Shown here: positions 14,579-19,821 of the stretch, one piece after another
Layout: every line of letters begins with the position of its first letter
Numbering within the stretch: the first letter of the stretch is position 1
NCBI GenBank assembly: GCA_934660965.1
Contig: CAKUIM010000036.1
Location: forward strand, 1-19,821
Source of the DNA: an uncultured Oscillospiraceae bacterium
Lineage (GTDB): Bacteria; Bacillota; Clostridia; Oscillospirales; Oscillospiraceae
DNA length: 19,821 nucleotides
Direction: 5' to 3'
Notes under the pieces: model-generated
Told to the model about the DNA's origin: nothing
Databases searched by the model: none
What the model saw: only the letters and a program-made list of their open reading frames with translations
Made by a program: the position numbers and the translations under genes

Positions 14579-15019
14579 ATGCGGTTTGAGCTCATCATAG
14601 ACGAGAGGGCGGAGGAGACCGTCACCGCCACGGTGCACCGGCGCAGCGTCCTCACCGACGAGCTGGAGGCCCTGGTGGCACAATATATCGGTGCCGGGCG
14701 GCTCATGGGCTACAGCCGGGGCGAGGTGCGTCCCCTGACCTTCGGCGATATCGACTGCATCTACGTGGAGGCCGGCCATACCTACGCCGCCCTCTCCGAC
14801 GGCCAGCGCTGCCAACTGCGCATGCGCCTTTACGAGGCCGAGCAGCTGCTGCCTGGCTCCTTCGTGCGCATCAACAAGTCCGCCGTGGGCAGCCTGCGCC
14901 GCATCGAGCGCTTTACAAGCTCCGTCACCGGTTCGGTGAGCGTGGTATTCAAGGGCGGCTACCGGGACTATGTGTCCCGCCGGTGCTTCCCCGAGATCAA
15001 AAGGAGGCTGGAGACATGA
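14579..15019 (+). CDS. LytTR-domain transcriptional regulator
   Basis: A 146-residue cytoplasmic protein with no receiver domain. The C-terminal half is a LytTR DNA-binding domain: PLTFGDIDCIYVEAGHTYA, LRMRLYEAEQLLPGSFVRIN, and KSAVGSLRRIERF ending VSRRCFPEIKRRL. The N-terminal about 45 residues (ERAEETVTATVHRRS) are a short helper region common to this class. GGAGGGAAG precedes the ATG at 14579. It is translationally coupled to a DUF3021-type membrane protein, the standard pairing in Firmicutes, where the membrane protein is thought to restrain the regulator. Target genes are not identifiable here. Confidence 0.9.
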   Translation: MRFELIIDERAEETVTATVHRRSVLTDELEALVAQYIGAGRLMGYSRGEVRPLTFGDIDCIYVEAGHTYAALSDGQRCQLRMRLYEAEQLLPGSFVRINKSAVGSLRRIERFTSSVTGSVSVVFKGGYRDYVSRRCFPEIKRRLET

Positions 15020-15438
15020 AAAAAAACCTCTCCGTATTTTTTCGTCAGGGGCTGGCCGCCAGCGTGGGCGGGCCGGTGATTCTGGCTATCGTGTACCTCT
15101 CCCTGGGGGCCGCCGGAACGGTGGAGAGCCTACCGGTGGAACGCATTGCCGGCGAGATTTTCACCAGCGCCCTGCTGGCCTTCATCGCCGGGGGCGTGTC
15201 GGTGGTCTACCAGATCGACCGGCTGTCCCTGCTCTCCGCCACGCTGCTCCACGGGGCGGCCCTCTACCTCGACTATATTCTCTTCTACCTGCTCAACGGC
15301 TGGATTCCCCGCCAACCGGCCTCCGTGGCCGTTTTTACCGGTATTTTCCTTGCCCTCTATGCCGTCGTCTGGCTTATCATCTACTGCATCATCCGGCGCC
15401 GGGTGGCTGGGCTCAACCGGCGGCTGAGCGCCCAATAG
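15016..15438 (+). CDS. DUF3021-family membrane protein, partner of the LytTR regulator
   Basis: A 140-residue protein with four predicted transmembrane helices (about 13-33, 46-66, 70-92 and 101-125) and a basic C-terminal tail (RRRVAGLNRRLSAQ). Start at 15016, overlapping the LytTR stop by 4 bases (ATGA) and preceded by AAGGAGG; the in-frame ATG at 14983 lies well inside the LytTR gene and is unlikely. Assignment rests on size, topology and the LytTR neighbour more than on residue motifs. The biochemical role is unknown. Confidence 0.82.
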   Translation: MKKNLSVFFRQGLAASVGGPVILAIVYLSLGAAGTVESLPVERIAGEIFTSALLAFIAGGVSVVYQIDRLSLLSATLLHGAALYLDYILFYLLNGWIPRQPASVAVFTGIFLALYAVVWLIIYCIIRRRVAGLNRRLSAQ

Positions 15439-15443
15439 ACAGC

Positions 15444-15484
15444 AAAAAGCTCCCCACCGGCCTTGTGCCGATGGGGAGCTTTTT
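15444..15484. terminator. Bidirectional intrinsic terminator
   Basis: AAAAAGCTCCCCA (15444-15456) pairs with TGGGGAGCTTTTT (15472-15484) around an inner CCGGC/GCCG hairpin. It separates the LytTR-DUF3021 pair (plus) from the convergent aroF-tyrA operon (minus). Confidence 0.93.
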
Positions 15485-15512
15485 ATTTTGTCCCTGGCCG
15501 GGCGGGCTGCCC

Positions 15513-16382
15513 TTATCCCGCGTCATCCCCCCGGCGGGCCTCGATGTTCATCTGGCGCTTGCGGTCAGCAGCCCGTGCGAGCATGTGGGAGAGGGCCTCC
15601 CTGTCCCCCGCCTCGATAATCCGGCGGTAGTCCCCCAGCCGGGCCTCCAGCCGCTCGATCACCGCGGCCAGGGCGGGGGCGTTCATGGAGAAAAGCTCCG
15701 TCCACAGCGGCACATCCAGGGCGGCCACCCGGGTACAGTCCCGGAAGGAGCCCCCCTCATACCCCCGGCAGTCAAAGAGATCCGGGTCGTCGCACACCGC
15801 CACCGCCACAATGTGCATGAGCTGGCTTGTGTAGGCGATGACCGCGTCGTGATGCTCCGGGGTGGTGCGTACCGTGTCCCGGAAGCCGCAGTGGGCCGCC
15901 ATGCGCTCCAAGAGCGCGATGTGCTCCGGCGCGCTCTCCGGCCGGGGCGTCATGATGAAGTGGGCGTTGCGGAAGAGGGTGGCCTCCGCGTGGTCGATGC
16001 CCGACACCTCCCGGCCCGCCATGGGGTGGCAGCCGATGAAGTCCACCTCCTGCGGCAGAGCCCGGGCGGCGGCCATCACGGCAGTCTTGATGCCGCCCAC
16101 GTCGCACACCAGAGCCCCCGGGCGGAAGCGCCCGGCATTCTCCCGCAAAAAGGCCGCGATCCCCTCCGGGTGCTGGCAGAGCATCACCACGTCCGCACGG
16201 GCAAGCTCCGCCGCGGCGCCGGGCACGAAGCGGTCTGCCGCGCGGCGCTCCGCGGCCCGCTCCAAAACGTCGGCGGAGCAGTCCGCGCCCACGATCTCAA
16301 AGTCCTCAAAGCCCCGCAGGGCCATGGCCATGGAGCCGCCGATCAGGCCCAGCCCCACCACCAGGATCTCCCCTGCCGCCAT
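15513..16382 (-). CDS. tyrA: Prephenate dehydrogenase
   Basis: Oxidatively decarboxylates prephenate to 4-hydroxyphenylpyruvate, committing flux to tyrosine. The 289-residue monofunctional enzyme starts with a Rossmann fold (ILVVGLGLIGGSMAMAL). It carries CDVGGIKTAV, the substrate-binding IGCHPMAGREVSGIDHA, and the helical dimerisation domain with TTPEHHDAVIAYTSQLMHI. No ACT domain or chorismate mutase fusion. I chose ATG at 16382, one base after the aroF stop, because GGAAGGA lies about 9 bases upstream. A longer start at 16412 would overlap aroF. It is co-transcribed with aroF under the same attenuator. Confidence 0.95.
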   Translation of the reverse strand: MAAGEILVVGLGLIGGSMAMALRGFEDFEIVGADCSADVLERAAERRAADRFVPGAAAELARADVVMLCQHPEGIAAFLRENAGRFRPGALVCDVGGIKTAVMAAARALPQEVDFIGCHPMAGREVSGIDHAEATLFRNAHFIMTPRPESAPEHIALLERMAAHCGFRDTVRTTPEHHDAVIAYTSQLMHIVAVAVCDDPDLFDCRGYEGGSFRDCTRVAALDVPLWTELFSMNAPALAAVIERLEARLGDYRRIIEAGDREALSHMLARAADRKRQMNIEARRGDDAG

Positions 16383-16383
16383 G

Positions 16384-17406
16384 TCAGACCGTCCTTCCGA
16401 CGCACGCGGCAATGGCGCGCACCCGCTCCATGATGCCGTCGAACTGCTCCGGCGTCACCGACTGGGCGCCGTCGCACAGGGCGTGGGGCGGGTCGTTGTG
16501 TACCTCGATGATCAGCCCGTCCGCCCCGGCGGCCACCGCCGCCATGGCCATGCGCTCCACCATCCAGGCCCGGCCGCAGGCGTGGGACGGGTCCACCACC
16601 ACCGGCAGGTGGCTGAGCTGCTTCACCGCCAGCACCGCCGACAGGTCCAGGGTGTTGCGGGTGTAGGTCTCGAAGGTGCGGATGCCCCGCTCGCACAAAA
16701 TGACGTTGTTGTTGCCCTCGCTCATGATGTACTCCGCGCTCATCAGCCATTCCTCGATGGTGGAGCTCAAGCCCCGCTTGAGCAGCACCGGCTTCCTGGA
16801 GCGGCCCACCTTCTTCAAAAGGTCAAAGTTCTGCATGTTCCGCGCGCCGATCTGGATGACGTCCACCGCCTCTTCAAAAAGAGGCAGCTGGTCAGAGCTC
16901 ATCAGCTCCGTGACGATGGGCATGCCGGTGGCCTCCTTGGCCTCCATCAAAAGGCGGATGCCCTCGATGCCCTTGCCCTGGAAGGAGTAGGGGGAGGTGC
17001 GGGGCTTGTAGGCGCCCCCCCGCATGGCCGCGGCGCCCGACGCCTTCACCGCCCTGGCCACCCCCACCATCTGGCTCTCGCTCTCCACCGAGCACGGCCC
17101 TGCGATGACCACCAGCTTGTTCCCGCCGATCTGCACGCCGCAGCCCATGTCGATCACCGAGTCGTCGGGGTGGTACTTGCGGTTTGCCTTCTTGTAGGGC
17201 TCGCTCACCCGCATCACCCGCTCCACGCCGGACAGCTGGGACAGGTACTCCTGGTCCAGCGCCCCCGCGTCGCCCTCGGCGCCCAGAATGGTGGTCTCCG
17301 CGCCCTTGGACACCATGACCTTCACCCCGCCGGCCTCCATGGCGTGGATGGTATTCTCCAGCTGCTCCAGGGTAAAGCCCTGCTTCATAATGACGACCAT
17401 ATCCAT
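16384..17406 (-). CDS. aroF: 3-deoxy-7-phosphoheptulonate synthase (DAHP synthase)
   Basis: Condenses phosphoenolpyruvate and erythrose 4-phosphate in the first step of aromatic amino acid synthesis. An N-terminal ferredoxin-like regulatory domain of the Thermotoga type (MVVIMKQGFTLEQLENTIHA onward, about 1-70) is the site of Tyr/Phe feedback in that subfamily. The TIM barrel follows, with IAGPCSVES, GGAYKPRTSPYSFQG, QIGARNMQNF, VLLKRG and VVVDPSHACGR. About 340 residues. ATG codons at 17406 and 17400 are both possible; AAGGA is 4 or 10 bases upstream respectively. First structural gene of aroF-tyrA, preceded by an aromatic-rich leader ORF and terminator. Confidence 0.96.
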   Translation of the reverse strand: MDMVVIMKQGFTLEQLENTIHAMEAGGVKVMVSKGAETTILGAEGDAGALDQEYLSQLSGVERVMRVSEPYKKANRKYHPDDSVIDMGCGVQIGGNKLVVIAGPCSVESESQMVGVARAVKASGAAAMRGGAYKPRTSPYSFQGKGIEGIRLLMEAKEATGMPIVTELMSSDQLPLFEEAVDVIQIGARNMQNFDLLKKVGRSRKPVLLKRGLSSTIEEWLMSAEYIMSEGNNNVILCERGIRTFETYTRNTLDLSAVLAVKQLSHLPVVVDPSHACGRAWMVERMAMAAVAAGADGLIIEVHNDPPHALCDGAQSVTPEQFDGIMERVRAIAACVGRTV

Positions 17407-17421
17407 TTCTTCCTTTCCTGA

Positions 17422-17455
17422 TGTGAAAAAATAAGCGGCCGCCCACGGCGGCCGC
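17422..17455 (-). terminator. Attenuator terminator in the aroF leader
   Basis: A perfect 9-bp stem GCGGCCGCC / GGCGGCCGC (17447-17455 and 17435-17443) with a 3-base loop, followed on the minus strand by TTATTTTTTC. It lies between the leader ORF and aroF, so it must be conditional for the operon to be expressed. A competing pairing, GCCCA(taaa)CGG at 17476-17487 with CCGTGGGC at 17441-17448, would straddle its loop. Confidence 0.85.
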
Positions 17456-17479
17456 GTTTCAAGCGCTGGTGCAGACCGT

Positions 17480-17551
17480 TTATGGGCATGACAAAGCTCC
17501 GCTATCGGTGTAATAGCGGTAAGCCCAGTACCCAAAGCCGCGGACCTGCAT
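17480..17551 (-). CDS. Aromatic-rich leader peptide of the aroF-tyrA operon
   Basis: A 23-codon ORF with an excellent AAGGAGG Shine-Dalgarno 8 bases before its ATG, 31 bases below the promoter -10. Residues 6-14 read FGYWAYRYY: six of nine are Phe, Tyr or Trp (TTT, TAC, TGG, TAC, TAT, TAC). A perfect 7-bp hairpin CCGCTAT/ATAGCGG (17513-17519 with 17499-17505) overlaps the last aromatic codons. An intrinsic terminator follows. This is the layout of a ribosome-mediated attenuator: slow translation when aromatic aminoacyl-tRNAs are scarce would free the antiterminator pairing and allow aroF-tyrA transcription. The mechanism is inferred; the ORF, hairpins and terminator are directly visible. Confidence 0.85.
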   Translation of the reverse strand: MQVRGFGYWAYRYYTDSGALSCP

Positions 17552-17581
17552 CCCAAACGCCTCCTTGTTCAGTCTGACGGC

Positions 17582-17610
17582 ATTTTAACGTTTTTAATCG
17601 CAAAAGTCAA
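17582..17610 (-). promoter_or_regulatory. Sigma-A promoter of the aroF-tyrA operon
   Basis: The -35 TTGACT (17605-17610) and -10 TAAAAT (17582-17587) are separated by exactly 17 bases, in an AT-rich island upstream of the leader ORF. Confidence 0.85.
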
Positions 17611-17650
17611 GAGGGATTTTTTGATTTTTATTTGTCCTTGACGCCGCACC

Positions 17651-17832
17651 AAAAGCCTTCCCTTGTGCCCAAGGGGAGGTGGCGATCGGCGCTCTCAAGG
17701 CTCCCTCTGACGAGGGAGCTGTCAGCCGTCAGGCTGACTGAGGGAGAGAGCCCTTAACCGGAGACAGCGTTATTTTCTCTCCCTCCGTCACGGCTAACGC
17801 CGTGCCACCTCCCTCGTCAGAGGGAGGCTTTT
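17651..17832. repeat. MITE-like composite inverted-repeat element
   Basis: About 182 bp bounded by imperfect inverted ends: AAAAGCC...GGGAGGTGGC (17651-17683) and GCCACCTCCC...GGCTTTT (17804-17832). Inside are several nested hairpins: GCTCCCTC/GAGGGAGC (17700-17719), GTCAGCC/GGCTGAC (about 17720-17738), CACGGC-TAAC-GCCGTG (about 17789-17804) and CCTCCCTC/GAGGGAGG (about 17809-17827). It has no coding capacity that I can support. Similar CTCCCTC-type hairpin repeats are common in gut Firmicutes genomes. It fills most of the gap between aroF's promoter and the next gene; no clear target-site duplication is visible. Confidence 0.75.
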
Positions 17833-17880
17833 GCGGGCCAATGTCCTCATCGCCCCGTCTCCGTCCCCTCTGCGCAGCAG

Positions 17881-17913
17881 AACCCCCGGCCCGCACAATG
17901 CAGGCCGGGGGTT
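17881..17913. terminator. Intrinsic terminator after the large membrane protein gene
   Basis: AACCCCCGGCC (17881-17891) pairs with GGCCGGGGGTT (17903-17913). The U-tract is short on either strand, so termination strength is uncertain. It lies 20 bases beyond the stop of the minus-strand gene. Confidence 0.65.
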
Positions 17914-17932
17914 TCTCTCGTTTCAAAACCGT

Positions 17933-19627
17933 CTATCGCTTCGTCACGCTGTGGGCGGAGAGCAGCTCGCCCTCGCCGGAGGTGTAGGCGATGTCCACCC
18001 GGTCGCCCACGTCCAGGATGACGGCGGCGGGGCAGTCGGCGGCGCTGATGGTGTAGTACACCGTGCCCCCCTCCAGGCGGATGAAGACGACGGTGTTTCC
18101 GTCCATCACCGCCGCGCGCAGCTCCCCGATGACGCCGGAGACCTCCTCCTGTCCGGTGAGGGTGCCGTCTGCGCCGGCGATGCCGCCGCTGCGCATCATG
18201 GCGAGATAATTTTTCTCGCACTCGGCCACGGTGCTGCCGGTGGCCACGATCTGGTACTGCTGGACGTTGACCATGGCGTACTGCTTGACAAGCTCGGCGG
18301 CGTCCTTCATGGCCATGAAGTAGGTGGGCTGCCCGCCCACGTTGAGCAGCAGCGGGAAGGTGGCCTGGTAGCGCAGGTTCTGCAGCTCGCCGTTGGCGCT
18401 GTCCATGGCGGAATACTCGGTGGCCCCGGCGCAGGAGTAGAACTTGGTCTCCTTGGTGCGCTGGTTGGTGAGGATGAAGCCGATGTTGGACTGGTCGCCG
18501 CCGGTGGAGGTGATGCCGGTATAGACGTACACATCGTCGTTAATGGCGATGTAGTTATACCCCTCGGTGGTGACGGTCACGTCCTTCTGGCCGAAGATGG
18601 AGTTGAAGAAGCCGTTGTGGTACATGCCATAGTAGTCATATTGATCGATGATGAGCTCCGCGGAGCACAGATTATCCACCCACGCGGGCACCGACTCGTA
18701 ATACCGGTGCTCGCCGGTGACGGCGTTGACCAGTACCGCACCCCGCACGTCCGTGCCGCCGAAGAGACCAATGGTTTTCACAAGCCGCGGGCAGATCCAC
18801 CAGGGGGTGCCCTCCTCGTCGATCTCCATCACCGGCTCGTCAAAGAGATAGGTGGGGTAGCGGAAGCGCAGATACCGGTAGAGGTTGCGGCCCAGGTGCT
18901 CTGCCGTGGTATAGCGGATGCCGTCGGATAACCGCACCAGCTCCACGTTCTGTGTCACCATGTCGATGATGAGATAGGCCGGCAGGCCCTCCTTGCGGTT
19001 GGTCAGCCACTTGATGAGGTCCGCGTACTCCAGCGAGGCAATGCGCACCGGCCGGCCCCGGTAGTTGATCTGAGTGTAGTCGTCGCACACCTCGAACTGG
19101 CTGACCATGTCGCTCAGCTCGCCCAGCTTCCGGTCGCCCAGGCGCTCGGCGGACTTGCGGTCCAGCATGGGGATCTGGTCGTAGGAGATCTCCGCCACCT
19201 CGCTTGCAAAGTCCCCGGTCTCCACGGTCAGGAGCTTGGAGTAGGCCCCCGCCCGGAAGATAACCGCCGAGGTCAGCGCGCCCACGGCGCACACCACCAC
19301 CCCCGCCGCCAGCACGACGGCGGGCAGGCGGCACTGCTTTTTCACAAAGGAAAAGTAGCCCCGCACCCCCGTCCCCTGAAAGCCGGAGGTGAGCACCGCG
19401 CACAGGATATAGGCAAGGCACATCACCAGCACAAGGCCGTAGAAACTCTCGCTGTGCAGGTTGAGGGCCGGCAGGGACAGGTAAAAGTACGCCGCCCCCA
19501 CGACGAGCGTCACCGCAAGATTGATGGCCGCCCGGGCCGCCGGGCTTCCGATGGCCCGCCGGGCCCTGCGAGGCCCGCCCCCGCCCTGGGGGCCGCCCTG
19601 GGCGCCTGGCTTTGCTTTCTTGAACAT
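17933..19627 (-). CDS. Large membrane protein of unknown function
   Basis: About 564 residues. A basic, Gly-rich cytoplasmic start (FKKAKPGAQGGPQGGGGPRRARR) is followed by three transmembrane helices (about 35-55, 63-83 and 101-124) and a soluble domain of about 440 residues that should face outward. That domain is rich in Tyr and beta-type segments (YTTAEHLGRNLYRYLRFRYP, TVTTEGYNYIAINDDVYVYTG, QYAMVNVQQYQIVATGSTV). I do not recognise a named family. Starts at 19639, 19630 and 19627 are possible; GGGGGA sits 5 bases before 19627, making that the best spaced. It is preceded by the probable end of an RNase J gene and may be co-transcribed with it. No catalytic motif stands out. Confidence 0.85.
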   Translation of the reverse strand: MFKKAKPGAQGGPQGGGGPRRARRAIGSPAARAAINLAVTLVVGAAYFYLSLPALNLHSESFYGLVLVMCLAYILCAVLTSGFQGTGVRGYFSFVKKQCRLPAVVLAAGVVVCAVGALTSAVIFRAGAYSKLLTVETGDFASEVAEISYDQIPMLDRKSAERLGDRKLGELSDMVSQFEVCDDYTQINYRGRPVRIASLEYADLIKWLTNRKEGLPAYLIIDMVTQNVELVRLSDGIRYTTAEHLGRNLYRYLRFRYPTYLFDEPVMEIDEEGTPWWICPRLVKTIGLFGGTDVRGAVLVNAVTGEHRYYESVPAWVDNLCSAELIIDQYDYYGMYHNGFFNSIFGQKDVTVTTEGYNYIAINDDVYVYTGITSTGGDQSNIGFILTNQRTKETKFYSCAGATEYSAMDSANGELQNLRYQATFPLLLNVGGQPTYFMAMKDAAELVKQYAMVNVQQYQIVATGSTVAECEKNYLAMMRSGGIAGADGTLTGQEEVSGVIGELRAAVMDGNTVVFIRLEGGTVYYTISAADCPAAVILDVGDRVDIAYTSGEGELLSAHSVTKR

Positions 19628-19650
19628 CATATCCCCCATTTGTAGTTTTA

Positions 19651-19698
19651 TTAGATCTCCATAATAACCGGCAGGATCATCGGGTTGCGCTTGTTATT
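19651..19698 (-). pseudogene. Probable RNase J C-terminal coding end, downstream copy
   Basis: On the minus strand the frame reads NNKRNPMILPVIMEI then TAA. The ending PMILP(V/I)IMEI/V is, from memory, typical of clostridial ribonuclease J. In the same frame it is cut off upstream by a TGA (19699-19701) inside repeat-flank DNA, so this copy is not connected to a full gene here. It shares an identical 24-base segment (19657-19680) with 19798-19821. Confidence 0.5.
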
Positions 19699-19717
19699 TC
19701 ATTTCTTGGCGGCGGGA

Positions 19718-19790
19718 AGTGAATTCCCGCTCGCCGCCGGGCCGTTCGCGGCCCGCCCCACCTGCGGCGGGGCCCAAAGCCCAAGCGCAG
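19718..19790. repeat. Palindromic repeat (same family as the left edge)
   Basis: AGTGAATTCC (19718-19727) is followed by two GC-rich hairpins: GGGCCG/CGGCCC (about 19739-19754) and GCCCCAC-type CCCCACCTGCGGCGGGG (19756-19772). The box and the second hairpin match 1-54 in sequence order and orientation. Confidence 0.75.
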
Positions 19791-19791
19791 G

Positions 19792-19821
19792 TCACACCTC
19801 CATAATAACCGGCAGGATCAT
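19792..19821 (-). CDS. Probable RNase J C-terminus, upstream copy (partial)
   Basis: The minus-strand frame entering the window reads MILPVIMEV followed by TGA. This is the ending expected of a clostridial ribonuclease J, an exo/endonuclease of mRNA turnover, but nine residues cannot prove identity. It is probably the functional end of the gene that continues beyond the window, with the second copy at 19651-19698 left behind by duplication or repeat insertion. Confidence 0.45.
   Translation of the reverse strand: MILPVIMEV

Larger units (their letters stand above)
19657..19821. repeat. 24-bp direct duplication with 141-bp period
   Basis: Positions 19657-19680 and 19798-19821 are identical over 24 bases and lie in the same orientation, 141 bases apart. 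The second copy ends exactly at the window edge, so the duplication may be longer. Between them lies the palindromic repeat 19718-19790. Confidence 0.9.

Noticed and set aside
14983..15015. Upstream in-frame ATG for the DUF3021-like protein
   Set aside because: It would lie within the LytTR domain coding sequence; the ATGA overlap with AAGGAGG at 15016 is the typical coupled start.
16383..16412. Longer start for tyrA overlapping aroF
   Set aside because: The ATG at 16382 has a better placed GGAAGGA and begins right at the Rossmann fold; the extra ten residues are not family-like.
17651..17832. Possible CRISPR array from repeated CTCCCTC blocks
   Set aside because: The blocks are hairpin arms in opposing orientations with no regular spacer length and no cas genes nearby.

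Overview
The window is GC-rich (roughly 60-65% by eye) and carries strong Firmicutes-type signals: purine-rich Shine-Dalgarno sites, consensus sigma-A promoters, intrinsic terminators and a T-box leader. It also encodes a GatCAB amidotransferase with an archaeal-type AspRS, a DacF-like carboxypeptidase and a GerMN lipoprotein. Together these suggest a high-GC, probably spore-forming clostridial bacterium of the Oscillospiraceae type (Flavonifractor/Pseudoflavonifractor-like). The genus is inference. All genes look like ordinary chromosomal genes; no phage or conjugative module is visible.

Layout. (1) 1-1271, minus: N-terminal part of recG, running into a palindromic repeat at the left edge. 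(2) 1380-2000, minus: a ThyX-like protein with its own promoter and terminator. (3) 2153-7065, minus: a T-box-controlled operon aspS-gatC-gatA-gatB. The synthetase carries the His/Pro signature of a non-discriminating enzyme, so the operon makes Asp-tRNA(Asn) and amidates it. (4) 7166-7753, plus: a family 4 uracil-DNA glycosylase, divergent from the T-box promoter. (5) 7884-9158, minus: an O-acetylhomoserine sulfhydrylase. (6) 9220-12765, minus: comEA-like gene, response regulator, histidine kinase and GerMN lipoprotein, all overlapping or closely packed. (7) 12910-15438, plus: DacF-type D-Ala-D-Ala carboxypeptidase, then a LytTR regulator with a DUF3021-like membrane partner. (8) 15513-17610, minus: aroF-tyrA, preceded by a promoter, a 23-codon leader ORF packed with Phe/Tyr/Trp codons, and an intrinsic terminator, i.e. 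an apparent aromatic amino acid attenuator. (9) 17651-17832: a MITE-like composite hairpin repeat. (10) 17933-19627, minus: a large membrane protein of unknown function. (11) 19651-19821: two copies of what looks like the extreme C-terminal coding end of RNase J, separated by the same repeat family seen at the left edge.

The most interesting points are the aroF leader peptide/attenuator, the T-box operon for indirect Asn-tRNA synthesis, the RR-HK-GerMN lipoprotein arrangement that parallels actinobacterial MtrAB-LpqB, and the related repeats at both window ends. The repeats suggest that the window is a contig bounded by repeats, or that repeat insertion has affected recG and the RNase J gene.
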